A stretch of DNA of 64,000 bases from Flavobacteriales bacterium (GTDB lineage Bacteria; Bacteroidota; Bacteroidia; Flavobacteriales_F; PHOS-HE28), in the NCBI GenBank assembly GCA_020635675.1, contig JACJZJ010000005.1:310001-374000 (forward strand), read 5' to 3'. Position numbers and translations under genes: made by a program. Of the stretch, positions 9,413 through 18,154 are shown one piece after another. How positions within the stretch are numbered: the first letter of the stretch is position 1; each line of letters begins with the position of its first letter. Under the pieces are notes generated by a model that worked only from the letters and a program-made list of their open reading frames with translations, was not told the DNA's origin and did not search any database.

Positions 9413-10093
9413 TCAGGCCGCCCGAACGCGCATCGATCTGCGCGCGGCAAAGGCAATGCGATCGCTTTGTTGGGCTTCGGACAGGACCTCCCAGGCTTCC
9501 CGGGCACCGGCCCTGCCGATGGCCTGCGGTCTTTCCGGACACAACTCCGCGTAGCTGAAGAAATGCGCGATGTGCACGATGTCGTTCGCGGTGTCCCTTT
9601 CCCCCAGACCCACTCCGAGGTCCAGGTCGATACGCACTTCCTGCAGGTCCGTACCCATGGTCCGCCGCACGGATACGGCATATAGCCTGTTCTCGTAGTG
9701 GAAGGACTGCACCCGTTCCTCCGGATCGCCCTGGGGGTCGAAGCGTTCACTGAACCATTGGATCGCGGTCGCACCGATGAAGTGGCTCGTGCCCTTCGGT
9801 CCAACGACCAGCGCGAATGGTCGTCCGTCCGCACCGATGGCCCAGGTCAACGCCGAAAGCGCGGGGGCTCCGGCCACACGGTCGAAACGCAACAACCAGG
9901 AGTTGTTGCGGGGGGAACGCCAGGGGAAGAGCATCGGGTCCCCAATGGACGGGTCCCTGTGTGCGGCCAGGCGCAGAACGGGGAGCAGCGTATCCACGTG
10001 GCGCCAGAGCATCTTCAGGTCCTTGCGTGCATCGGCCACTCGTGCGGGCAGGTCCATGGCAGAAGTGATCATGGTGAAGCGGATCTCGCGCAT
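9413..10093 (-). CDS. Hypothetical protein
   Basis: A protein of about 226 residues of no family I recognise. I use the internal Met at 10093 (MREIRFTMITSAMD) rather than 10123, since the extra residues look non-native; the choice is uncertain. The sequence has regularly spaced beta-strand-like segments (SWLLRFDRVAG, RPFALVVGPKG, YAVSVRRTMG) and an acidic LQEVRIDLDLG stretch, and has neither a signal peptide nor membrane helices. It is convergent with the methyltransferase, with stops 4 bp apart. Confidence 0.6.
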   Translation of the reverse strand: MREIRFTMITSAMDLPARVADARKDLKMLWRHVDTLLPVLRLAAHRDPSIGDPMLFPWRSPRNNSWLLRFDRVAGAPALSALTWAIGADGRPFALVVGPKGTSHFIGATAIQWFSERFDPQGDPEERVQSFHYENRLYAVSVRRTMGTDLQEVRIDLDLGVGLGERDTANDIVHIAHFFSYAELCPERPQAIGRAGAREAWEVLSEAQQSDRIAFAARRSMRVRAA

Positions 10094-10190
10094 TGAACGC
10101 GATAGGCCGGATAAGGTTCCCACTCTGGCACAGGGTCCGTCAACACCGCCAGCGGATCTCCGCTAATTTGCCTTGACCAATACCGGGAAC

Positions 10191-10607
10191 ATGAACCCCA
10201 TCCTTCGGAACATCCTGGCCGTGGTCGCCGCCTTCGTGCTCGGCGGCGCCATGAACATGGGTCTGATCCTCCTGGGCAGTGCCGCGCTGCCACCACCACC
10301 GGGCGTGGACGTGAACGACCCGGTCAGCATCAACGCGCACATAAGGGAATACTCCGCACTACAGCTCGTTGTTCCCTTCCTGGCACACGCACTCGGCACT
10401 TTGGTCAGCGCGTTCGTCGCCGCCAGGTTCAGCACAACGCGGAAAATGGCCTTCGCGATGGCCTTTGGGGTGTTGGGCCTGCTCGGCGGTGTCATGGCCG
10501 TGCGGATGATCCCGGACGCACCGCTCTGGTTCGTCCTGCTGGACCTGATCGTGGCCTATCTGCCCATGGCATGGTGGGGCGGTCTTCTGGCTATGCCAGG
10601 GAAGTGA
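10191..10607 (+). CDS. Four-helix membrane protein, hypothetical
   Basis: About 138 residues with four predicted membrane helices (around residues 5-25, 55-77, 84-103 and 108-130) and a periplasmic loop rich in Pro after helix 1 (LPPPPGVDVND). A TAATTTG sequence at 10164-10170 resembles a shortened Bacteroidota -7 element and sits just before the first ATG (10173), so I prefer the ATG at 10191. Resembles small integral proteins of unknown function. Confidence 0.7.
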   Translation: MNPILRNILAVVAAFVLGGAMNMGLILLGSAALPPPPGVDVNDPVSINAHIREYSALQLVVPFLAHALGTLVSAFVAARFSTTRKMAFAMAFGVLGLLGGVMAVRMIPDAPLWFVLLDLIVAYLPMAWWGGLLAMPGK

Positions 10608-10616
10608 TCCCCCCTG

Positions 10617-11036
10617 CTACCGGAAGAGTCCACGCACCTTCGCCCGGGTGAGGTAGACCACCAACAGCACGGTGATGCACACGCCCATCAGCCCCTCGGG
10701 CCACTGGCCCTGGAGCAGGCGGGTCGCGTCACCCACCCCATTGGCGATGAAGATCCCGATGGCAAGCCACCATGCCCACTCGCGCGAACGGGACCATCCG
10801 TACGCCGTCGCGGCCATTAACAGGCCCAGCGCTAGAAAGCCCGCACAGATGACGATGCGATGGTCCATCAGTTGCGCGTGTTCCGCCTCCTTTACGCGCC
10901 AGATGAGGTCCACCACCGTGCCTGGACGGAACAGCGTGAAGCTCGCCGTGAACAGGATGCCGGTGGAGATCACCAGGAACCAACCGATGAGGACCACGGC
11001 GAACGGTCGGTGAGCGGGGATGCGGGTTCCGGTCAT
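10617..11036 (-). CDS. Integral membrane protein, hypothetical
   Basis: 139 residues with four hydrophobic helices (FAVVLIGWFLVISTGILF, VICAGFLALGLLMAATA, WWLAIGIFIANGVGDA, GVCITVLLVVYLT). I start at the Met at 11036 (MTGTRIPAHRPF) because the upstream in-frame part is polar and unlikely. Inner-membrane location; no motif suggests a function. Convergent with the preceding plus-strand membrane protein gene. Confidence 0.68.
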   Translation of the reverse strand: MTGTRIPAHRPFAVVLIGWFLVISTGILFTASFTLFRPGTVVDLIWRVKEAEHAQLMDHRIVICAGFLALGLLMAATAYGWSRSREWAWWLAIGIFIANGVGDATRLLQGQWPEGLMGVCITVLLVVYLTRAKVRGLFR

Positions 11037-11131
11037 GCACACGATCGGGCCCCGAATATCGCCAGTACCGAACGACCATTCATCCCCAAAGGCACACTTC
11101 CCGATGATCGGATCCGTATCGTTGTACATCA

Positions 11132-11521
11132 ATGGCCACGATGCATCCCCGTCCCATCCTTACCTCGGCATCGATCCTCCAAGGTCTCATCGGCGCGCTC
11201 GCGCTGTTCGCACCGGAAGTAGCCCTGGCCGGGATCGGCCTGCCGGATGGTGACACCGCGCGGCTGATGATGGGACTTCTTGGCGGGCTTCTTCTGGGCT
11301 TCAGTTATCTCAACTGGATGGCGCGCGGAACACCCGTCGGTGGGATCTATGGACGTCCGATCAGCGGCGCCAACCTCGTGCTCTTCCTCACATCCGCTTT
11401 GACGTTGGGCAAAGGGGCCGATCTGTCGGGCACCGCACCGATCCGCTGGGTGGTCGTCGCCCTGTTCGGCGTGTATGCGGTGCTTTTCGGTCGCATGCTC
11501 CTCACGCACCCGCAGGACTGA
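11132..11521 (+). CDS. Integral membrane protein, hypothetical
   Basis: 129 residues, about four helices with Gly-rich interfaces (LMMGLLGGLLLGFSYLNWMA). The pattern of helix 1, a short loop with GIGLPDG, and a second helix followed by a loop with GGIYGRP resembles small DUF-type four-helix proteins. Inner membrane. Followed 43 bp later by a DUF1801 gene. Function unknown. Confidence 0.68.
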   Translation: MATMHPRPILTSASILQGLIGALALFAPEVALAGIGLPDGDTARLMMGLLGGLLLGFSYLNWMARGTPVGGIYGRPISGANLVLFLTSALTLGKGADLSGTAPIRWVVVALFGVYAVLFGRMLLTHPQD

Positions 11522-11564
11522 CGCGCATCGCACTTTTTGACGATCTTCACGGGAAAGGTGCGCC

Positions 11565-11939
11565 ATGCCCCTTCCGGCATATCCGACCATCGATGCCTAC
11601 CTCGCCGAACTTCCACCAACGGCACGGGAGAAGCTGGTCGCGATCCGGGAGACCGTCCGGAAGCTGGTCCCGAAGGCTACCGAGACCATTTCCTATGGCA
11701 TTCCCGCCTTCCGGCTGAACGACCGGATGCTGCTCTACTTCGCCGGCTTCAAGGCCCATGTGAGCATCTATCCCATCCCGCGGGTCGATGCATCACTGAC
11801 GAAGGCGATCGCGCCGTTCCGCCACGGTCGGGGCACGTTGCGGTTCGCGCTCGATGAACAGCTTCCTATCGCGCTGATCAAGAAGGTCGTGGAACAACAT
11901 GTCAAGGACAACGTCGCGCGGACCAAAGCCGCACGTTGA
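11565..11939 (+). CDS. DUF1801 (YdhG/Fra-like) family protein
   Basis: 124 residues matching the DUF1801/YdhG fold: an N-terminal helix with LPPTAREKLVAIRETVRKLVPKA, the ETISYGIPAF motif, a beta-strand run (MLLYFAGFKAHVSIYP), and the end-of-domain pattern GTLRFALDEQLPIALIKKVVE. Relatives include iron-chaperone-like proteins of the frataxin-like Fra family, though most members are uncharacterised. Cytoplasmic. Stands alone between a membrane protein and a lipoprotein. Confidence 0.88.
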   Translation: MPLPAYPTIDAYLAELPPTAREKLVAIRETVRKLVPKATETISYGIPAFRLNDRMLLYFAGFKAHVSIYPIPRVDASLTKAIAPFRHGRGTLRFALDEQLPIALIKKVVEQHVKDNVARTKAAR

Positions 11940-12007
11940 GCAAATGCCGATCTGTTCACGATCCACACCCGTATCCGATAGGAGAACAGGAACCCGACCC
12001 CAGCACC

Positions 12008-13126
12008 ATGTACACACACTACTCCTCCCTGTTCCTTCTGCTTCCCCTGCTTTTCGCCTGCAACTCGTCCTCCAATGACGATGGCGGTGATGAGGCCCAT
12101 CCGGATCTCGTCCTGCAGGACAATGGCAACGGCCCGACCGGTGACCTCGCCGCCGATGGACTGCGCATGAACACGATCCAGAGCCTGCAGTACGGACTGC
12201 CCGTGGCACAGATCGCCCTGCCTGCGGACTGGCGGTTCGAACAGGATGCGCGGACCGGCAATTGGCAGGTGAACGGGACGGAGCTCCGGGTGCTCAACAC
12301 ACCCGCTCAGATGTTCATGTACAGCCAGGACCCATCCGCCAACCAACTGTATCAGCAGAACGGGGTGCATGTACGTCCACCCGTACCCATGGTCCAGGTG
12401 CTCGAACAGGACCTTGCGCCGTACATGCAACGGCAGGGCCGACGCCTGATCGCCCAGGAGAACGCGGCCCAGGTGGCCGCTGCCGATCTGCGCGGCATTG
12501 AACCGATGTACAACGTGGCACCGACCCGGAAGACCTGTGATGCCAACGCCAGCACCTGGAGCACACCCGACGGGAAACGGATGCTCGTGGTCCTCCGCGG
12601 ATCGGCCTTCAATGGCGGCGGCATGGTGAATTGGGGCTATACCTGTACCGTTCTCGAGACCACCCCGGATCGATTCGGAACCGCGAAACAGGCCCTGTTG
12701 AACGGGCTGGCCGGAATACGGTACAATCCGCAGTATTTCGCGGCCTACAATGCACAGGAACAGCAGAAGGCCCAACAAAGCTGGGCCCAGCACAATGCGC
12801 GCATGTCGGCGAACCAGCGCGCGTTCGATGCCCAACAACGGCAATTCCAGGCCAATTCCAACGCGGTCAACGATGCGATCATGGGTGGATGGAGGCAGCG
12901 CAATGCAGCGAGCGATGCTGGCCACGACCAGTTCATGGACTACATCCGCGACGAGAGCAACGGCACCGACCCGTTCACCGGGCAGGCGATCAAGGTGGAA
13001 AGCGGTTCGCAGCAGTACTGGATGGACCAGAACGGGGAGTACTACGGCACCGACAATGTCCTGGACGACCCGAACGCCAACATCAACAACAATGATGAAT
13101 GGCGGCAGGTGGATGTGGAGCCCTGA
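12008..13126 (+). CDS. Hypothetical lipoprotein
   Basis: 372 residues. The start at 12008 gives a lipoprotein signal peptide with lipobox LLFAC, followed by an acidic linker (SSNDDGGDEAHPD). The longer in-frame start at 11936 overlaps the end of the DUF1801 gene and is rejected. The middle (PADWRFEQDARTGNWQVNG) resembles lipoproteins in which a globular domain reads a surface-exposed ligand. The C-terminal part is rich in Gln/Asn and repeats NAQEQQKAQQSWAQHNAR-type segments, possibly a flexible arm or coiled coil. Likely on the outer-membrane surface. Function unknown. Confidence 0.75.
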   Translation: MYTHYSSLFLLLPLLFACNSSSNDDGGDEAHPDLVLQDNGNGPTGDLAADGLRMNTIQSLQYGLPVAQIALPADWRFEQDARTGNWQVNGTELRVLNTPAQMFMYSQDPSANQLYQQNGVHVRPPVPMVQVLEQDLAPYMQRQGRRLIAQENAAQVAAADLRGIEPMYNVAPTRKTCDANASTWSTPDGKRMLVVLRGSAFNGGGMVNWGYTCTVLETTPDRFGTAKQALLNGLAGIRYNPQYFAAYNAQEQQKAQQSWAQHNARMSANQRAFDAQQRQFQANSNAVNDAIMGGWRQRNAASDAGHDQFMDYIRDESNGTDPFTGQAIKVESGSQQYWMDQNGEYYGTDNVLDDPNANINNNDEWRQVDVEP

Positions 13127-13187
13127 TCGGAGGGAATGCGGATCGGCCGGAGTTATTTAGCTTTCGATCACTTCGAAGCCATCCGTC

Positions 13188-14834
13188 ATGCGCACCTCCC
13201 TCTTTTCCTGCACCAGCATTCTCTTCGTTGCACCTCTCGCGGTCGCACTTGGCCAATGGTCCAGCGACCCCGCCGCACCGCTCGCACTCTGCGATGCGGC
13301 CGCGGAGCAACGTTACATCCACAGCGTGGAGGACGGTGCCGGAGGTTGGTTCGTGTTCTGGCTGGACAAGCGGGATGGCGATGGCTATCGGGCGATCTAC
13401 GGCCAGCACCTTGACGCCGATGGCTACGCCCAATGGCCTGCCAATGGCCTGCTGTTCGTCCAGCAGCCTGGATCGAACATCAACGACATGGATGTGGAAA
13501 CGCTCAACAGCGGCGATCTCCTGCTGCTTTATGGTCGCGGCAGTGGTGGCAATATGGATACCCTCGAGACCATGCGCTTCGATCCGGACGGCATGCCGGT
13601 TTGGACCGCACCGACCCTCATCGCGATCGACAGTTCGCCGGTGCTGGGCTTCAACGACTTCGCAATGCAGGCGTCCGGCACGGGGGCGTTGATCACGTAC
13701 CGTGCCACGGTGAGCGGTGGGTCCGAGATCACGCGCGTGGACCGTGTGAACGCGGATGGCAGCCTGGCCATAGGCTTGAACGGCCAGTCCGTGAACACTT
13801 CCGGATATGGTCCGCTGGACATGGTGAGCGATGGAAATGACGGTGCCATCATCGTCTGGCGCAACGGCAACGGCGCCGGCACGCACATGGGTGCCTATCG
13901 GATCGATGCGCAGTGCACCCCGCTCTGGACCGCGGTCGTGGACCCGGTCGCAGGAAGCAGCGGATTGGGTTGGGAATACCGCGCCACATCCGACGGACAG
14001 GGTGGCCTCGCGATCGCCTTCGTCCAGGCCGGTGGGGGCAACGGGATCACGTTCACCCGGATCGACGGCGACGGCAACACCGCGATCACGCCCGCGTTCA
14101 AGACGGTCGGTGACTTCGCGAGCGGCCAGGACCTGCCCCGGATCCTGCTGCACGATGGATACTTCTTCGTGGGTTGGGAGGACAACCGACCGCCGGCCGC
14201 AAACAGTGACCTGTACATGCAGAAACTGGACATCGACGGCGATCCGCAATGGGACCCTGCCGGCGTGCTGGCCGTGCACGTGCCGACCTACATCCCCTCC
14301 ACGGGGATCGCTCCGACCGATAGTGGCGGAGTGATCGTGGTGCAGTTGGGGAGCAGCGGTGGCTTCGTGGCGCAGCGCGTACGCTCCGACGGCACATCGG
14401 CCTGGCCGGCACCGGTCACCCTGGCGAACAGCAGCATCGCACCCTTCTACGCGGAATATCAGGTGCGGCCGCACATGGATGGTGGAGCCGTCGCCTTCTG
14501 GTACAACAACAGCTCCCAGGACCTCTTCGCCACGCACGTGAACTTCAACGGGGTCGGTGGTGTGACGTCCGGGATCACGGAGGACGACCCGGACCCGGCG
14601 CTGTTCAGTGTGGGCCCCAACCCCACCAACGGCAGGATTACGGTCCGAACACGCAAGCGTTCGATCGGCGGTTCCATTGCGTTGCACGACCGGACGGGTG
14701 GTCTGGTATGGAAACGCCCGATAGCCGATGAAGTCACGGAACTGGACACGCGTTCCCTGGCCGCAGGGATCTACCTGATCCGTGTCACCGGACCCAGTGG
14801 TGCCAACAGTGCCAGGACCCTCGTGATCGAATAG
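13188..14834 (+). CDS. Secreted protein with T9SS type A sorting domain
   Basis: 548 residues: a signal peptide (MRTSLFSCTSILFVAPLAVALG), a long beta-propeller-like body with repeated motifs of the kind DGAGGWFVFWLDKRDGDGY and DADGYAQWP, and a C-terminal domain starting at FSVGPNPTNGRITV and ending LAAGIYLIRV...LVIE, the classical T9SS type A sorting domain. It should be exported and attached to the cell surface or released by the type IX secretion system. The ligand or enzymatic role is not evident. A weak antisense ORF covers the same DNA and is not a gene. Confidence 0.88.
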   Translation: MRTSLFSCTSILFVAPLAVALGQWSSDPAAPLALCDAAAEQRYIHSVEDGAGGWFVFWLDKRDGDGYRAIYGQHLDADGYAQWPANGLLFVQQPGSNINDMDVETLNSGDLLLLYGRGSGGNMDTLETMRFDPDGMPVWTAPTLIAIDSSPVLGFNDFAMQASGTGALITYRATVSGGSEITRVDRVNADGSLAIGLNGQSVNTSGYGPLDMVSDGNDGAIIVWRNGNGAGTHMGAYRIDAQCTPLWTAVVDPVAGSSGLGWEYRATSDGQGGLAIAFVQAGGGNGITFTRIDGDGNTAITPAFKTVGDFASGQDLPRILLHDGYFFVGWEDNRPPAANSDLYMQKLDIDGDPQWDPAGVLAVHVPTYIPSTGIAPTDSGGVIVVQLGSSGGFVAQRVRSDGTSAWPAPVTLANSSIAPFYAEYQVRPHMDGGAVAFWYNNSSQDLFATHVNFNGVGGVTSGITEDDPDPALFSVGPNPTNGRITVRTRKRSIGGSIALHDRTGGLVWKRPIADEVTELDTRSLAAGIYLIRVTGPSGANSARTLVIE

Positions 14835-14835
14835 G

Positions 14836-15603
14836 TCACCGGTCGCCGTACCAATCGACCAGCCGCACTTCGATGTGCGGGTCGCCGGCCTGAACGATCT
14901 CCTTGAACCGGCCCACGTCGCTAAGTCCATCCTGGCCACGGTAGTGGTAGGGATAGACCACCTTCGGTTTGAACGCGAGCACGCCGCTGGCCGCCTGGTC
15001 CACGGTCATCGTATAGGGCAGGTTCATGCACACGAAGGCGATGTCGATGTCCCGTAGTGCGCGCATTTCCGGAATATCCTCGGTATCGCCGGAGATGTAG
15101 ATGTGCGTGTCGCCTAGGGTCAGTACGTACCCGTTCCCCCTTCCTTTGGGATGGCGCCCCTCCTCCGGACCGGGCAGGTTGTACATCGGGATCGCACGGA
15201 TCCCGACCTCCTTGCGCCTGGCGATCCCGCCATTGGCCAGCACCACGCATCGTTGCTGCATGTCGGCCGGTAATTGGTCGTGCACCGCCTGCGGCACCAC
15301 CAGGTCGGTATTGGTCAGGTCGATCGAACGGAGCGTGGCACTGTCCAGGTGATCACCGTGGATGTCCGTGATCAACACCAGATCCGGGTCGTGGAACGCC
15401 GCGAAACGCTGGGGATCGCCATGGGGATCGACCAGGATGGTCCTGTCATGCCATTGGACCGCCAGCGCGGAATGATGGATGGGCAGGACCCGGACGCTGT
15501 CCGGCGTATCCCCTGGTCGGGCTTCGGACCTTGGTGTGCCGTTCATATCGGGAGGGGGGGTGCAGGCGATGGCCAGCAGGATGGACGGAAGGACAGGACG
15601 CAT
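14836..15603 (-). CDS. MBL-fold metal-dependent hydrolase (UlaG-like) lipoprotein
   Basis: 255 residues of the metallo-beta-lactamase fold. The motif TDIHGDHLD corresponds to the HxHxDH metal site (the first His is replaced by Asp-Ile in this family), with further ligands in ISGDTEDIPEM and VYPYHYRG. The combination is typical of the UlaG/YfjN-like branch, which hydrolyses phosphodiesters or lactones. The start at 15603 gives a short lipoprotein-type signal (LAIAC); a longer start at 15642 is possible. Convergent with the T9SS gene, stop to stop 1 bp apart. Confidence 0.85.
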   Translation of the reverse strand: MRPVLPSILLAIACTPPPDMNGTPRSEARPGDTPDSVRVLPIHHSALAVQWHDRTILVDPHGDPQRFAAFHDPDLVLITDIHGDHLDSATLRSIDLTNTDLVVPQAVHDQLPADMQQRCVVLANGGIARRKEVGIRAIPMYNLPGPEEGRHPKGRGNGYVLTLGDTHIYISGDTEDIPEMRALRDIDIAFVCMNLPYTMTVDQAASGVLAFKPKVVYPYHYRGQDGLSDVGRFKEIVQAGDPHIEVRLVDWYGDR

Positions 15604-15684
15604 CCCCCAAGGTAATGATGTGTCCCTCGGACCCTGGGGCAAGCGGATCCCCGGCTATCATGGAGATCCACCAATACGGACATC

Positions 15685-16124
15685 ATGGACATGGCACAGG
15701 TGAACTGGCCGACCGTGGTCGTAGCGACCGGGGCCGCCTTCTTTCTCGGGTTCCTCTGGACGGCTTCTTTTTCGGCAAGCGTAGGATGCAAGAACCGTGT
15801 TCCACGGAGGAACAGCTCAAGCAGGGGGCGAACATGGGCCGGATCTTCGGCACCACTCTGGTCCTCACTTTCGTGATGGGCCTTGGCCTTTCCTTGGTGT
15901 GGCATGCGGAGGGGATCACTGAACTCACCTGGAAACGTGGCCTGTTGCATGGTGTGCTGATCGGTCCGTTCTTCGTGGCCACCAGCACGGGCATCAACTA
16001 CCTCTACCAAGGAGGTTCGTTCGCGCTCTGTGCCATCGATGCAGGTTGCCAGGTCTGCTTCCTGGGTTTGATGGGCGCCATCCTGGGCGCGTGGCACTGG
16101 GCCCGGATCGGCGGATGCGGGTAA
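15685..16124 (+). pseudogene. DUF1761 membrane protein, broken by a one-base frameshift
   Basis: Two overlapping frames together make one DUF1761 protein of about 146 residues. The N-terminal part (15685-15759) reads NWPTVVVATGAAFFLGFLW. The rest reads in the next frame from 15762: GFFFGKRRMQ, then NMGRIFGTTLVLTFVMGLGL, and ends LMGAILGAWHWARIGG. The family expects a WYG tripeptide at the join. Here the DNA reads TGG AC GGC, and inserting a single T after 15759 would restore W-Y-G and one continuous frame. Either the gene is truly inactivated or the assembly lost one base. Four membrane helices would be present in the intact protein. Confidence 0.8.
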
Positions 16125-16152
16125 TTTGGCACCCCACCAACACCCCTATCCC

Positions 16153-16572
16153 ATGCGTGAGTTCATGTTGATCGTCCATTTCATCGGTCTGGCCATGGGG
16201 CTGGGCACGAGTTTCGCCATGATGTTCCTCGGGATCGCCGCAGGACGCATGGAAGCGGAGAAGCGGAAGGAGTTCATGCTGAACGTGGGCGTGCTAAGCC
16301 GGATGGGCCATATCGGCCTGCTGCTCCTGGTGATCACCGGTGGCTACCTCATGACGCCATACCTGGGGATGATCGGTGACATGCCGCTGTTCATCGCCAA
16401 GTTGGTGCTGGTGGTCGCATTGGGCGCCCTGGTCGGTGTGATGAGCGCAAGGCTTCGCAAGGCGCGCAAGGGCGACTTCGACGCACAGATGCGCGTAATG
16501 CCCATCCTCGGTCGGCTGGGCCTGCTCACCACATTGACGATCGTGGTGCTCGCCGTGCTCAGCTTCCACTGA
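16153..16572 (+). CDS. DUF2269-like integral membrane protein
   Basis: 139 residues with four hydrophobic helices; the N-terminal helix MLIVHFIGLAMGLGTSFAMM and the third helix pattern resemble the DUF2269/CopD-like small membrane family. I use ATG 16153 rather than 16126: a TAATTTG sequence at 16122-16128, overlapping the stop of the DUF1761 gene, looks like a shortened -7 element, so 16126 would lie in the promoter. Function unknown. Confidence 0.72.
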   Translation: MREFMLIVHFIGLAMGLGTSFAMMFLGIAAGRMEAEKRKEFMLNVGVLSRMGHIGLLLLVITGGYLMTPYLGMIGDMPLFIAKLVLVVALGALVGVMSARLRKARKGDFDAQMRVMPILGRLGLLTTLTIVVLAVLSFH

Positions 16573-16590
16573 TCACGAGGCGCTGCCGGT

Positions 16591-16977
16591 TCATTCCGGT
16601 GAATGCAGGGCGAGCACGTTGCCTTCGCTGTCCTTGAACAAGGCCATGTGGCCCATGTGTTCACCGATGGCCTTCTTGGCCTGCAGTACCCTGCCGCCGG
16701 CGGCCTCCACACGATCAAGCACGGTGGATAGGTCCTTGCCGCCGCTGAGATAGACCTTGACGCCGTCGGCACTGGGGCGATAGTGTTCCGGATGGTGCAC
16801 GATGGCGCCCCCGATCCCACCCTTGTCGCGCTCGTACAGGAAGAAGCCCATGCGCAACGTGCCGAAGGTCATCTCGGGCATCGTGTAGTCGAAGATCGTG
16901 CTGTAGAAACGCTTCGCGCGATCGAAATCGACGACGGGAACTTCGAACCAGGCGACGGCGTGATGCATCATTTCCAT
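16591..16977 (-). CDS. VOC family protein (glyoxalase/bleomycin-resistance fold)
   Basis: 128 residues of the vicinal oxygen chelate superfamily. The N-terminal strand AVAWFEVPVVDFDRAKRFY and the C-terminal GHMALFKDSEGNVLALHSPE carry the conserved pattern, including the Glu/His metal-binding positions typical of these dimeric enzymes. The closest style is the PhnB/YER-type group that is often uncharacterised. I start at the ATG at 16977; a longer frame upstream overlaps the next gene and is spurious. Cytoplasmic. Confidence 0.9.
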   Translation of the reverse strand: MEMMHHAVAWFEVPVVDFDRAKRFYSTIFDYTMPEMTFGTLRMGFFLYERDKGGIGGAIVHHPEHYRPSADGVKVYLSGGKDLSTVLDRVEAAGGRVLQAKKAIGEHMGHMALFKDSEGNVLALHSPE

Positions 16978-17056
16978 GGATGGCGGGCATTGGAACGAAA
17001 GTCCGGGGTCCCCCGGTCGAAGCGAAGGTACCTCCTCCGCGAAAGCCGGAATGGCT

Positions 17057-18064
17057 CTAAAGGACCGAAAAGACGCAGGTCTCCACGCGCTTCCTGTCGA
17101 ACGTAACGGCCGCAACGTAGTATCCCCGCTGAAGGTGCGACACATCCAGCGACAGCATGCCCTCGTCGTCCAGGATGGTGTATGGGTCCTCCATGGTCCG
17201 GGAGGCGATCCCCAATACCGAAACATCCACCTCGGCATTGCGATCATCGAAGAACACGAGAAGGTGCCCCTCACGCACCGGATTCGGCATGCACATGATC
17301 CCTCCGTTCTTCCGCTCCACCAGGAGTGCCCGAGTGGCCCGCACGTGGCGTTCACCCTGGTCATCGACCTCGCACAAGGCATAGTACCAGAGCCCGGGTG
17401 ATCGGTTGGCATCCGTGAATGAATAGTTCGTCTCCGTGATGCTCGTTCCCTGCGCCGGCATTGCACAAAGGAGTTCCCACGCATCCGGGGTCTGCGCCAC
17501 GTCGACCTCGAAACGGACCGTTCCGTTCTCCGAGGCGGTGGTCCAATCCAGCGCAACACCAGCCTCGGTAGATCTGGCTTCGAAGGAGGTCAATTCGATG
17601 GGAAGCACAAAGGGCGGCCAGATCTCATAGCCGTCCACGGGCCCCTCGTCGAAGTACCAGTAGGTCTCGTTGCAGATCCGCACGGTCTCGCTGTGCCCTC
17701 CCGAATTGGAATTGGGCAAGAGCATGCCTCCGATCATGATCTCAACGTGCGAGCCGCAGGGCAGGGTGATCTTCGATCCACCGCCGGTGAAATACCATAC
17801 CCCATAGATCTGGACCTGGAGCGGTTGTCCGTTGTAGACCACGTTCTGGGCCAAGGTGACCGTGTCACCCAGCAGAACGATGGCCGAATCCCCTCCCTGG
17901 GGCACATGACCGCAACTCCATGTGTCCGGGTCTGTCCAGGTCCCGTTCCCCGTGGAATAGCACGACTCGGCCCGAACGTTCGCCCCGAGGCCCAGCAAGG
18001 ACAAGGCGAACAGGAGGACCCGGCAATGATCTACCCGGTAATGGTGTGGGCCATGAACGAACAC
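17057..18064 (-). CDS. Secreted G8-like/T9SS cargo protein, paralogue of the gene at 20220
   Basis: 335 residues with a signal peptide (VLLFALSLLGLGANVRAE) and a G8-like N-terminal domain (TGNGTWTDPDTWSCGHVP, DTVTLAQNVVYNGQPLQVQI). A conserved middle block RICNETYWYFDEGP-GYEIWPP is followed by a linker LPIELTSFEA, the phrase that usually precedes T9SS-associated domains, a fibronectin-like domain, and a C-terminal region (MPNPVREGHLLVFFDD) with T9SS type A features. The protein at 20220-21185 shares the same order and the same RICNxTYW, GPxxGY and LPxELxSFxA motifs. Probably surface exposed; ligand unknown. Confidence 0.8.
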   Translation of the reverse strand: MFVHGPHHYRVDHCRVLLFALSLLGLGANVRAESCYSTGNGTWTDPDTWSCGHVPQGGDSAIVLLGDTVTLAQNVVYNGQPLQVQIYGVWYFTGGGSKITLPCGSHVEIMIGGMLLPNSNSGGHSETVRICNETYWYFDEGPVDGYEIWPPFVLPIELTSFEARSTEAGVALDWTTASENGTVRFEVDVAQTPDAWELLCAMPAQGTSITETNYSFTDANRSPGLWYYALCEVDDQGERHVRATRALLVERKNGGIMCMPNPVREGHLLVFFDDRNAEVDVSVLGIASRTMEDPYTILDDEGMLSLDVSHLQRGYYVAAVTFDRKRVETCVFSVL

Positions 18065-18154
18065 GGGGTCTTTGAACGCGAACTCGGGTCGAATGTTCGG
18101 TCCAGGGCCTCGGTCATGGAAGTAACAGGAAGGCCGATCGTCCGCGATCCGGAC

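Noticed and set aside
13083..14939. Long antisense frame (618 codons) over the T9SS gene at 13188-14834
   Set aside because: Composition is Arg/His/Val/Asp-rich and lacks any domain; the plus-strand frame has a signal peptide and sorting domain. Long shadow frames are common in GC-rich DNA.
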